The position numbers and the translations under genes were made by a program. Positions 15,145 through 21,843 of a DNA stretch of 40,539 bases are shown in pieces; the first letter of the stretch is position 1, and every line of letters starts with the position of its first letter. The notes beneath the pieces are model-generated. The model saw only the letters and a program-made list of their open reading frames with translations. It was not told the DNA's origin and ran no database searches. Source of the DNA: a virus; the IMG/VR virus record IMGVR_UViG_3300031251_000054, positions 1 to 40,539 of that record. One strand, 5' to 3'.

Positions 15145-16060
15145 GGTCGTCATCGTTGAGGGCCCCGACGGCGCGGGGAAGACGATGCTGTGCGCCGAGC
15201 TGACGAGCATGTCGTACTCGTGGCATGGCGGGGTGAAGCCGATCGTGGAGCACGAGGGCCCTCCCGCGAAGGGCGTCGATCCCTTTACTTACTACACCAG
15301 CCGGCTGCTGCGCTACCTGCACGCCCGCGTGCCGCGCGTGCTCGACCGCTTCCACCTCGGCGAGACCGTCTACGGGCCGATCTGCCGCGGCGAATCGAAG
15401 ATGGGCGCGCTCGGCGTCCGGCTCATCGATCGCCTCTGCTCGGCGTACGGCGTGCCCATCGTCGTCGCGCTGCCGTTAAAAGAAACGTGCTACACCAACT
15501 GGCAGGCGAAGGCGGTAGACTACGTTAAAAAAGAAGAGCAGTTTGATCGAATCTACGAGGCCTACGCTCGCCTTAAAAACCAGTACGTGGGCTATGACTA
15601 CGAGGTGACGGCCGACCTCGTGGACCTCGCAACTATTCTTGCGGAAAAGAGACGCGTGCTGCCGATGGGCGTCACCGGTTCGCCCAGCGCGTCGGTGCTG
15701 CTCATCGGCGAGCGGCCCAACGGCGTCTTCGACCTTCCCTTCCACGCGCTCGACAATAGCTCCCGGTACCTTAACGACGCGCTCGAGCGCGCGGGGCTCG
15801 GGGAGAACCATATCGCCCTGGTCAACGCGTACCATGACGACGGCCGCGCGTTCGACCTCGTCGAGGTGGCGAGCGCGTTGCCTGGCCTTTCGCTGGTCGT
15901 CCCGCTGGGAAACGCCGCGGCGCGCGCCGCGCGGCGCCTGACGCTTAAGGGGCTCGACGTTCACCCGTTGCCGCACCCGCAGTATTGGAAGCGGTTCCAC
16001 GCGCGAGAGGAAGACGCCTACATCGAGATGCTCCGGGAGGTGAAACGTGTCGCATTTTAA
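15131..16060 (+). CDS. Fusion of thymidylate-kinase-like domain and uracil-DNA-glycosylase-like domain (309 aa)
   Basis: Residues 1-175 form a dNMP/dN kinase: Walker A EGPDGAGKT (10-18), DRFHLGETVYGP (72-83) and a lid region near 120-145. Residues 186-305 match the UDG superfamily layout: LLIGERPNGVF (190-200) like the GEAPG motif I, ALVNAYHDDG, VPLGNAAA (257-264), and LPHPQYWKRFH (280-290) like the HPS motif. I infer a kinase that phosphorylates a (modified) deoxynucleotide joined to a base-binding or glycosylase module. The fusion is unusual. The gene overlaps its neighbours on both sides and sits between a cytosine methyltransferase and a ThyA-family gene. Confidence 0.7.
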   Translation: MPLNKVVIVEGPDGAGKTMLCAELTSMSYSWHGGVKPIVEHEGPPAKGVDPFTYYTSRLLRYLHARVPRVLDRFHLGETVYGPICRGESKMGALGVRLIDRLCSAYGVPIVVALPLKETCYTNWQAKAVDYVKKEEQFDRIYEAYARLKNQYVGYDYEVTADLVDLATILAEKRRVLPMGVTGSPSASVLLIGERPNGVFDLPFHALDNSSRYLNDALERAGLGENHIALVNAYHDDGRAFDLVEVASALPGLSLVVPLGNAAARAARRLTLKGLDVHPLPHPQYWKRFHAREEDAYIEMLREVKRVAF

Positions 16061-16895
16061 CGAGGCCAAGGGATCGTTCGGCCACGCGTGGTATAACCTG
16101 CTCGACCACCTGTACCATGAGGGAAAGACCACGACGCCGCGCGGGATCGAAACCCGCGAGACCTGCGCGGTATCGCTGACCGTGGCCAACGCGCTCGCCA
16201 GCGTGCTCGTCGACCCCGCCCGCAACCTCAACTACCGGTTCATGGTAGCGGAGTGGTTGTGGATCACGGCCGGCCGGCGAGACGTCGCCTCGCTCGCGCG
16301 CTTCAACGGCAAGATGGCTAACTTCAGCGACGACGGCGTGACCCTGGCCGGCGCGTACGGGCCGCGGCTGCTTCCGCAATGGCCGTGGCTGCTCGACGCG
16401 CTGCGCCGCGACCACGACACGCGCCAGGCGGTGGCGACGGTCTTCACCCCGATGCCCGCCCCGTCGAAGGACGTGCCATGCACGTTGTCGTTCCAGCTGC
16501 TGCGGCGCGACCACCGGCTGCACGGCATCGTTACCATGCGGTCGTCGGACGTGTGGCTAGGGCTGCCGTATGACTTCTTCACCTTCAGCCAGCTGCTCAA
16601 CTCGTGCGCCGCCGCGCTCGAGGTCCGGGTCGGCTCGCTTACCTTCAACCTGGGGTCGTCGCACCTCTACGCGACGGACTTCGAGGCCGCGCGCGAGGCG
16701 CTACGCCGGCAGGAAACGTCGACGCTCGCGATGGCGCCGCTGCAGCGCTACTTGTCGCCGGGCGATGCCGAGCGAGTCCTGCTTGGCTACGATGGCGAGG
16801 GTTTTCCAACGTTCCCCTACTACGACGTGCTCCACGTCGCGAAGACGCGCCTCGAGGCGCTGGAGGTGCTGCGTGCCGCGTCAAAACGTGCATGA
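16047..16895 (+). CDS. ThyA-family enzyme, predicted dCMP hydroxymethylase or methylase (282 aa)
   Basis: The ThyA fold is evident: Glu69 in VAEWLW, catalytic Cys145 in DVPCTLSF, the phosphate-binding RSSDVWLGLPYD (165-176), and His206/Tyr208 in SSHLYAT. At the position of the dUMP-reading Asn (GLPFN in thymidylate synthase) it has Asp176. In T4 dCMP hydroxymethylase an Asp occupies this place, and an Asn-to-Asp change in thymidylate synthase favours dCMP. I therefore predict a dCMP substrate. Start is a GTG at 16047 after GGGAGGTGAAAC. A separate ThyX covers dTMP synthesis. Confidence 0.75.
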   Translation: MSHFNEAKGSFGHAWYNLLDHLYHEGKTTTPRGIETRETCAVSLTVANALASVLVDPARNLNYRFMVAEWLWITAGRRDVASLARFNGKMANFSDDGVTLAGAYGPRLLPQWPWLLDALRRDHDTRQAVATVFTPMPAPSKDVPCTLSFQLLRRDHRLHGIVTMRSSDVWLGLPYDFFTFSQLLNSCAAALEVRVGSLTFNLGSSHLYATDFEAAREALRRQETSTLAMAPLQRYLSPGDAERVLLGYDGEGFPTFPYYDVLHVAKTRLEALEVLRAASKRA

Positions 16896-17346
16896 GTACT
16901 ACTGCGACATGCTGAAGCTGGTGGCCACGCGCGGGACCTGCCCGCGGCGCCAGGTAGCGGCGATCCTGACCGACGCCCAGGGCCGCGTGCTCGCGACGGG
17001 CTACAACGGCGTACCGTCAGGGTATCCGCACTGCGTCGACGAACGCACGCGGTGCCCCGGCGCCGCGGACGCGGCCGGCGACACGTCGCGCTGCGTGGCG
17101 ATCCACGCCGAGCAGAATGTGATCGTGCAGGCAGGGCTGAGCGGCAGCCTCGCCCGAGCCCATGACCTCTACGTGTCGACGTCGCCGTGCTTTACCTGCT
17201 GCAAGCTGCTGTGCTCGCTGCCCGAGCTGCAAAACATCTTCTGCCTGGAGCGGTACGCCGACGCCTCCGGGCTCGACCTGCTGAACCGAAGAAAGATCCT
17301 GCTGTTCATCAAGCACGATTTTGGATTTTTGAAGGTGGTCGCATGA
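16873..17346 (+). CDS. dCMP deaminase (157 aa)
   Basis: Zinc-dependent deamination of dCMP to dUMP, feeding ThyX. The zinc site is His78-Ala-Glu80 (AIHAEQN) with Cys106 and Cys109 (SPCFTCCK). The substrate loop GYNGVPSGYPHC (43-54) is typical. I use the GTG at 16873 because it follows GGAGGTGCTGC; GTG at 16888 is an alternative. The gene overlaps the end of the ThyA-family gene by 23 bases, so both are probably made together and would compete for dCMP. Confidence 0.9.
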   Translation: MPRQNVHEYYCDMLKLVATRGTCPRRQVAAILTDAQGRVLATGYNGVPSGYPHCVDERTRCPGAADAAGDTSRCVAIHAEQNVIVQAGLSGSLARAHDLYVSTSPCFTCCKLLCSLPELQNIFCLERYADASGLDLLNRRKILLFIKHDFGFLKVVA

Positions 17347-17426
17347 CGAAGCGAAAAGTGCTTGTGGCGAAGTTCCACGCACAACGTTCATTAGACGTAA
17401 TTTCGACGAATTTGAAAGGAAAAAAG

Positions 17427-18164
17427 ATGGAACAACGCACCTACCACACCTCGCGCAAACCGCGGGAGGAAAGGCGGTTCGACAAAACGCAGCTCGTGGA
17501 CACCGAGCTGGTACACCGTGACTACGCGGCCCACTTCTTTCGTTGGTCGTGGGTGCAGCACGAGGTTCGCTTCGGCGCGAAGCTCCTCGACGTCGGCTGC
17601 GGCGCGCACGCCCCGCTATTAGGTGTCGTGGCGACGAACCGTGGTCGTGTTCGGCCTAATAACTACACCGGAGTCGATCTTAATAAGATCAACCGTAAGA
17701 GCGTGCCGGCGTGGGCCGACGTACGAGGAGAGTTTGACTTTACCGCACGCTACAAGGAACTTTCTAAGGCGACGTTTGACCGCGTGGTGTGCTTCGAGGT
17801 AATAGAGCACATGGGCGTGCGAGATGGAGACAAACTGCTTGAGGGCGTCGCTTATTGTTTGAAACCAAATGGCCGGTTGTACCTGTCGACGCCGGTATTC
17901 AGCGGTGCGGCCGCGGCGAACCACATCCACGAGTATGAGGCCGAGGAGCTGGCGAAGAAGATCAAGACGCGCGGGTTCAACGTCCTGAAACGTTACGGGA
18001 CCTTTGCCCGCCTGCCGGCTATCGAAAAGGTCCTAACCAAGGAGGAGCGCGTCGTCTTCAAGCGGATGTCGGAGTTTTACTCGCACGAGGCGATGTCGGT
18101 GTTCTTCGCCGTGCACCACCCGAACGAAGCGTCTAATAACATGTGGGTGTGCGAAAAGAAATGA
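17427..18164 (+). CDS. Class I SAM-dependent methyltransferase, paralog 2 (245 aa)
   Basis: Paralog of the protein at 13307-14044, sharing HRDYAAHFFRW (30-40), motif I LLDVGCG (53-59), CFEVIEHMG, LSTPVF, HIHEYEAEEL and ASNNMWV. I start at the ATG at 17427, after GAAAGGAAAAAAG, because it gives exactly the paralog's length. An in-frame ATG at 17343 overlaps the deaminase stop (ATGA) and would add 28 basic residues. Substrate unknown; location inside the nucleotide cluster suggests a nucleotide or base derivative. Confidence 0.8.
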   Translation: MEQRTYHTSRKPREERRFDKTQLVDTELVHRDYAAHFFRWSWVQHEVRFGAKLLDVGCGAHAPLLGVVATNRGRVRPNNYTGVDLNKINRKSVPAWADVRGEFDFTARYKELSKATFDRVVCFEVIEHMGVRDGDKLLEGVAYCLKPNGRLYLSTPVFSGAAAANHIHEYEAEELAKKIKTRGFNVLKRYGTFARLPAIEKVLTKEERVVFKRMSEFYSHEAMSVFFAVHHPNEASNNMWVCEKK

Positions 18165-18901
18165 CGCGCTACGAACGGATCGCCCAGTGCAACGAGCTGA
18201 TGTACTGGGCGATCGAGGTGCAGAACGAGCGTCGAGAGCTGATCGCGGTGGTCGGCGAGCTCGACCAGCTGAACGAGCTGCACCGCTTGCTTTACGAAGA
18301 AAAGGAGAACGAAATGAACCACGAAGCGTGGGAGATGGTAAGAGAGTTTCACGCGCGCCAGGGCTTCCCGGCGCCAGACGAACCAACCAAGCTGGAGCCG
18401 CACATTGCGCTACTGCGCCAGCGCCTCATCCTCGAGGAGCTCGGCGAGCTGGCGATCGCGGTCCACACCAGCAACCTCGTCGAGGTCGCCGACGCCGGCG
18501 CCGACCTCGCGTACGTGCTCCACGGCACCGCGGTAAGCGCTGGGTTGAAATCAGAGTCGGCGTTCGACGCTAAAAACACGGAGGCCATCGACGCGCCGAA
18601 GATGCTTGGGTACGTCACCGAGGCCGTCAACGTTTTGATCTATGAGCTCGGCTGGTACGCCGATAAGCCATCGCGAATCGTGCGCGCGGTCGACCTGGCC
18701 GTCCTCGCGACCGCGAGGCTTCTTGCCACGTACGACGTTCCATTTGAGGAGTGCTTCCGCGAGGTGCAGCGGTCGAACATGACGAAGCAGGCGCTGACCA
18801 AGGAGGAGGTCGCGCGCGGCGCGAAGGGCGGAGTGAAGGGAGATAAGTTTGAGTTGCCGAACCTGCGCGCGATCCTCCTCGAGGCTGGGCTAGTAGTTTA
18901 A
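18161..18901 (+). CDS. MazG-like nucleotide pyrophosphohydrolase (246 aa; possible internal start at 18314)
   Basis: All-alpha NTP pyrophosphatase pattern: REFHARQGFP, then LILEELGELAIA and EVADAGADLAYVL, giving the metal-binding ExxE and ExxD pairs; a late FEECFREVQRSNMTK completes the site. Relatives hydrolyse (d)NTPs to NMPs, including the dCTPase/dUTPase class used by T4. The first 51 residues are an extra helical segment. An in-frame ATG at 18314 has the better ribosome site (AAAAGGAGAACGAA) and begins exactly where the family usually begins, so two products may be made. A terminator follows. Confidence 0.8.
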   Translation: MTRYERIAQCNELMYWAIEVQNERRELIAVVGELDQLNELHRLLYEEKENEMNHEAWEMVREFHARQGFPAPDEPTKLEPHIALLRQRLILEELGELAIAVHTSNLVEVADAGADLAYVLHGTAVSAGLKSESAFDAKNTEAIDAPKMLGYVTEAVNVLIYELGWYADKPSRIVRAVDLAVLATARLLATYDVPFEECFREVQRSNMTKQALTKEEVARGAKGGVKGDKFELPNLRAILLEAGLVV

Positions 18902-18925
18902 GAACTTCTTAACTATACGTTCTTT

Positions 18926-18964
18926 GGCCGGCGGGCGCGGAAAGCGCGCTTGGCCGGCTTTTTT
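18926..18964 (+). terminator. Rho-independent terminator of the modification operon
   Basis: A GC-rich hairpin (GCCGGC at 18927-18932 with 18953-18958, plus an inner GCGC stem around GGAAA) is followed by six T at 18959-18964. It lies 25 bases after the MazG-like gene and ends the plus-strand unit. Confidence 0.85.
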
Positions 18965-18971
18965 CGCTCGT

Positions 18972-19018
18972 AACCTGCTGATAATAAAGAAAATAAACAT
19001 TTATTTTTATATGTACAG
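18972..19018 (+). promoter_or_regulatory. AT-rich promoter-like stretch
   Basis: About 45 bases of nearly pure A/T (GATAATAAAGAAAATAAAC, then ATTTATTTTTATATG) directly after the terminator stand out from GC-rich surroundings. TTATAT/TATATG could be a -10, but no TTGACA-like -35 is at the right distance, so a phage-specific polymerase or sigma factor may be used. It would start the transcript carrying the repeated leader elements. Confidence 0.45.
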
Positions 19019-19019
19019 C

Positions 19020-19421
19020 GAGCGCCGCGGGCCTTATGATTATTCTTCCGTCAAACGACGGTGGTTGTAAGGTCCTTGAAAACAAAGACAGCGTGTCAGG
19101 CCCGAGAGAATCGGAGCCGCTCAGGGAAGTGCTCCTCGTCGTGAGACGATGAAGGCGAGCGGGGCAGGCGCGGTCGAAATACGAAGCTGGGAAGCTGGTA
19201 GAGGTCGAGAACGAAACGACACGAGCGGCACGGGAAACGAACGACGTGAGCGAACCTGAGAGGCGGTTGGGTCTGTACGACCACCAACGGGGGGAGCGGT
19301 CGATGCGGTTCCGGTCGCGGGGCGGGTGTACGACGGGCGACGACTAAACTCCATCCAGTCGCGCGAATTTTTCAAAACGTGCGAAGCCCCGTACCGACAT
19401 GGGCGGGCAAAAAAGAAAAAA
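19020..19421 (+). ncRNA. Candidate structured non-coding leader RNA (about 400 nt)
   Basis: No plausible gene lies on either strand here; the one long antisense frame has shadow composition and no ribosome site. The plus strand holds clean hairpins: a 9-bp stem 19029-19037/19067-19075 enclosing CCGTC-AAAC-GACGG; GACA-GCG-TGTC at 19087-19097; CCGA/TCGG at 19102-19114; CCGCTC/GAGCGG at 19117-19162 enclosing CGTC-GTGA-GACG with a GNRA loop. It is purine-rich like many structured RNAs. It may be a free RNA or the 5' leader of the gene at 19502. Confidence 0.4.
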
Positions 19422-19482
19422 CGCAGAGGACGACCGCGGCGCAGATCGCGGCGTAATGCGCGGGACGGTTCCAAGCCCGTCC
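19422..19482 (+). repeat. Two-hairpin leader element, copy 1
   Basis: CGCAGAGGACG, inner stem CCGCG/CGCGG with one bulged A, CGTAATGCG, then GGACGG-TTCCAAGC-CCGTCC. It is followed by AAAAAGGAGAG and the ATG at 19502. It is the first copy after the candidate leader RNA. The second hairpin is identical to that of copy 2. Confidence 0.9.
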
Positions 19483-19501
19483 GACTAAAAAGGAGAGAAT
19501 T

Positions 19502-19780
19502 ATGAGCATGCGCTTGCATGAAATGATTACCAAGCAGGTAAAGTCCGACCCACAAAAATTCGATTTCCTCAACGGAATGCTGGACCGCGTTAAGCGCGTC
19601 GACGAACTTCACCCTTCCAAGGACAACGACAGCTACTACGTGTTCAACGTTTGGGTCGACGAGGACGACGACTCGCTCGTTACCAAGACGATCAAAGAAA
19701 ATGTCAGCCGCGATGAAGAATGGTCCTTCGAGGTTCACTCGACGGGCTCAGGTCTGATCGTGGTGTTCTGCTGGATATAA
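19502..19780 (+). CDS. Hypothetical acidic protein (92 aa)
   Basis: Unknown protein with a helical first half and a strand-rich second half (YYVFNVWVDEDDDSL, WSFEV, GLIVVFCWI). The ribosome site AAAAAGGAGAG lies between leader element copy 1 and the ATG, so translation may depend on that element's fold. The next gene follows after one base. Confidence 0.6.
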   Translation: MSMRLHEMITKQVKSDPQKFDFLNGMLDRVKRVDELHPSKDNDSYYVFNVWVDEDDDSLVTKTIKENVSRDEEWSFEVHSTGSGLIVVFCWI

Positions 19781-19781
19781 G

Positions 19782-20159
19782 ATGGCGACCTACGTTGACA
19801 ACGCTAAGACGCACTACGGCCGAATGATTATGTGCCACGTGATCGCGGATACAACGGATGAACTTCTTCAAATGATAAATAAGATCGGAGTTGATCCACG
19901 TTGGATTCAATACGCCGGTACGTACAAGGAGCATTTTGACGTTTGTCAGAAAAAGAAGTTGCTCGCAGTTCAAGCCGGCGCGATTGAAATTACTTCGAGG
20001 CAACTCGTTAAACTTCTAAACGAACGCAGAGGACGCTGCGCGAGCGGCGTAATGCGCGGGACGGTTCCAAGCCCGTCCACTAAAAAAGGAGAGAATAATG
20101 AAAACGTACAGGTACATCGTTTATCAAAACAACAGGCAGCGCGTCGGTCCAAAGAATAG
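19782..20159 (+). CDS. DUF4031 protein reading through leader element copy 2 (125 aa as read)
   Basis: Residues 1-80 match the DUF4031 pattern: MATYVDNAKTHYGRMIMCH, then ADTTDELLQMINKIGV, RWIQ and AVQAGAIEITSRQLVKLL. The function of the family is unknown to me. Unlike other genes here, no stop precedes the leader element: the frame runs through copy 2 and 62 bases into the next gene. A stop (TTC TAA) exists one frame away just before the element, so a frameshift or insertion of the element probably removed the normal end. The last 45 residues are likely not native. Confidence 0.6.
   Translation: MATYVDNAKTHYGRMIMCHVIADTTDELLQMINKIGVDPRWIQYAGTYKEHFDVCQKKKLLAVQAGAIEITSRQLVKLLNERRGRCASGVMRGTVPSPSTKKGENNENVQVHRLSKQQAARRSKE
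20025..20078 (+). repeat. Two-hairpin leader element, copy 2
   Basis: CGCAGAGG, stem ACGCTGC/GCGGCGT around a GCGA loop (one G-T pair), AATGCG, then GGACGG-TTCCAAGC-CCGTCC. It lies inside the extended DUF4031 frame and 20 bases before the ATG at 20098. Confidence 0.9.
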
Positions 20160-20337
20160 GATCGACCCCGCGTGCCCGACGATGGGAGAAGTTCGCGACG
20201 ATTACGAGGAGCTCGGGTTCATCGACGCGCTCGACGTCATCGACGCGAAGAAAAAAGCGCGCCAGCAGTTCAACAAGAAGGTCGAGGTCAAGCTGGTCGG
20301 CGCCGGAACGTTCGGCCGCACGACGCTGTTGCCATAA
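20098..20337 (+). CDS. Hypothetical protein (79 aa)
   Basis: Small basic protein starting MKTYRYIVYQNNRQRVGPKN, with a strand-helix-strand look (IDALDVIDAKKKARQQFNKK, VEVKLVGAG). Not recognised. The ATG follows AAAAAAGGAGAGAATA directly after element copy 2, and the stop TAA directly abuts element copy 3. Confidence 0.6.
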   Translation: MKTYRYIVYQNNRQRVGPKNRIDPACPTMGEVRDDYEELGFIDALDVIDAKKKARQQFNKKVEVKLVGAGTFGRTTLLP

Positions 20338-20392
20338 CGCAGAGGACGCCGCGCGGAGCGGCGTAATGCGGCACGACGGTTCCAAGCCCGTC
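20338..20392 (+). repeat. Two-hairpin leader element, copy 3
   Basis: The element begins at the base after the upstream TAA. The inner stem CGCCGC/GCGGCG is perfect, and the second hairpin is GACGG-TTCCAAGC-CCGTC. It is followed by ACCGCGTTGGAGAG and the ATG at 20420. Confidence 0.9.
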
Positions 20393-20419
20393 GAAACTCA
20401 AACCGCGTTGGAGAGACTT

Positions 20420-20905
20420 ATGAAACACGACAGCTTCGACAAGATCTTCACGTCCCGTTCCGCTGGTATGGTTATGGCACGCGCCGCCGACATGTTGACC
20501 CGCGCGGCGCAGTACCTCGACGAGCAGGAAAATGAGTTCACGTACCACCTCACCGACGCGAAGTTCACGCTGATCGAAAAGCGCGGCGAGGTGGCGAGCG
20601 CGCTCCTCGCGCTGCACGCCGCCGAGGAGATCGTCAGCGACGCGACGACCGAGCGCGAAGCGAAGCTGAGAGCGATCGACGAGGTCTTCGCAACGCCTTC
20701 GCGCATCGTGAAGGCGTACAGCGGCAAGCGCGGCTGCATGTGCGGCTGCAAGGGCCGCTACTCGACGACGACCCGCATGCTGAACAACGTGTACGAGTCG
20801 CTTCGCGGCCATGTCGACGACGTCGACACGGGCGACGCCTGCGGCGGCGAGAAATACATGGCCGTTAACATCGACGACCGCACGTTCGCGGTCTACTACA
20901 ACTAA
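20420..20905 (+). CDS. Phage protein with Cys-rich CxCGC motif (161 aa)
   Basis: A helical N-terminal part (residues 15-95) precedes GKRGCMCGCKGRYSTTTRML near residues 102-121, a cysteine-rich motif that I recall from other phage proteins, and then a strand-rich end. The start is the ATG at 20420 after TTGGAGAGACTT; the open frame from 20366 lies inside element copy 3. Metal binding is likely, function unknown. Confidence 0.6.
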   Translation: MKHDSFDKIFTSRSAGMVMARAADMLTRAAQYLDEQENEFTYHLTDAKFTLIEKRGEVASALLALHAAEEIVSDATTEREAKLRAIDEVFATPSRIVKAYSGKRGCMCGCKGRYSTTTRMLNNVYESLRGHVDDVDTGDACGGEKYMAVNIDDRTFAVYYN

Positions 20906-20963
20906 CGCAGAGGACGGCGGGCAAAACCCGCCGTAATGCGGCGCGCAGGTTCCAAGTCCTGCG
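20906..20963 (+). repeat. Two-hairpin leader element, copy 4
   Basis: Abuts the upstream TAA. Inner stem CGGCGGG/CCCGCCG is perfect (7 bp, loop CAAAA). The second hairpin is CGCAGG-TTCCAAGT-CCTGCG. The ATG of the next gene is at 20993 after GAAGGAGAGAAAATT. Confidence 0.92.
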
Positions 20964-20992
20964 AACGTATAAATAACGAAGGAGAGAAAATT

Positions 20993-21478
20993 ATGGCAAA
21001 GGCAAAAGCGGTATTTTCGAGCGATGCGAAGGTCGAACGCGTCCGCAGCATATTGTTGAAGACCTTCCCTACCAACAAGATCTTCATCGAGTATCCCCGC
21101 AACGTTAACGTCAAGGTCGTAAAGAACGGCATGACCTACAAACTTTGGTTCGGCGACGCCAACGAGCTGATCGGCTGCGACGTGAATGTGGTCACCGGCG
21201 ACGGCCCCACCGGCGAGAACCTCGACACGACGTGCCCCATCGACTGCGGCGATCCCGCGGTCGTCGCCGACGCGATCATCGACGCAGTCCGCCGCTTTGA
21301 GAGCGACACGCCGATTCAGACCTTCGCCGCCTGCTTTACTGCGGTCGAGCAGCAGCTGCTCGTCGGCCTCCTCCAGGTCGAGCGCGACGCGTCGTTAGAA
21401 AATGACCGCGACGCGGCGCACGTTACGCTGGTCGAGAACGTCGTCGCGAAGCTGGGCGGGACGCTGGAAAAATACTAA
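20993..21478 (+). CDS. Hypothetical protein (161 aa)
   Basis: Not recognised. The first half alternates strands (KIFIEYPRNVNVKVV, GMTYKLWFGDANELIGCDVNVV) and the second half is helical (VVADAIIDAVRRFES, VEQQLLVGLLQVERD). The ATG at 20993 has AAGGAGAG upstream, after element copy 4. The product has the same length as that of the previous element-led gene but no visible similarity to it. Confidence 0.6.
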   Translation: MAKAKAVFSSDAKVERVRSILLKTFPTNKIFIEYPRNVNVKVVKNGMTYKLWFGDANELIGCDVNVVTGDGPTGENLDTTCPIDCGDPAVVADAIIDAVRRFESDTPIQTFAACFTAVEQQLLVGLLQVERDASLENDRDAAHVTLVENVVAKLGGTLEKY

Positions 21479-21481
21479 CCT

Positions 21482-21581
21482 CGCAGAGGACGAGGGCGCG
21501 GCGCGGTCGATCGGGTCGATGAAGCGAACCCGACCAGACCGCGCGCCCTCGTAATGCGGCGGCCCGGTTCCAAGCCCGAGC
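21482..21581 (+). repeat. Two-hairpin leader element, copy 5 (extended first hairpin)
   Basis: The core is as in other copies, but the first hairpin is about 60 bases long: a perfect 10-bp stem 21491-21500/21542-21551, then CGGTC/GACCG and TCGGGT/ACCCGA in series. The second hairpin (GCCCGG-TTCCAAGC-CCGAGC) has one mismatch. The ATG follows at 21611. Confidence 0.92.
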
Positions 21582-21610
21582 GGACGTATAGATAAAGATA
21601 AGGAGCGATT

Positions 21611-21841
21611 ATGACGAAGGCTGAGGTTAAGCGCGCCCTGAAGCACCTTCAGGCCGCCGTAAAGATCGTCGAGGAAAGTGCGGTCATGACCGTCGCGCTT
21701 ACCACGACCGCGCTGCCCGTCGAAGGGCTGGACGAAGCGACGGATAAGCTTGAGCGGATGTTGAAGCGCGAAGCGTGCCCGTCCTGCAAGCAAATTCTAC
21801 GTTCGTGGCACGACCATAAGAACAACTGCAAGGAGGCCTAA
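21611..21841 (+). CDS. Small protein with C-terminal zinc-finger-like motif (76 aa)
   Basis: A helical N-terminus is followed by CPSCKQILRSWHDHKNNC (about 56-73), a C2-H2-C arrangement suited to zinc. TAAGGAGCGATT precedes the ATG. It heads a three-gene run (21611, 21844, 22047) behind element copy 5. Function unknown. Confidence 0.55.
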   Translation: MTKAEVKRALKHLQAAVKIVEESAVMTVALTTTALPVEGLDEATDKLERMLKREACPSCKQILRSWHDHKNNCKEA

Positions 21842-21843
21842 CC

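Noticed and set aside
13954-15210. 418-residue antisense frame (and similar long ones at 10339-11412, 27087-28247 on minus and 37094-38296 on plus)
   Set aside because: They lie opposite well-supported genes, lack ribosome sites and are rich in Arg/Ala/Leu/Val as expected for shadows in GC-rich DNA.
19121-19738. 205-residue minus-strand frame across the candidate leader RNA
   Set aside because: It runs opposite the gene at 19502, has no ribosome site and has low-complexity shadow composition; it does not explain the hairpins.
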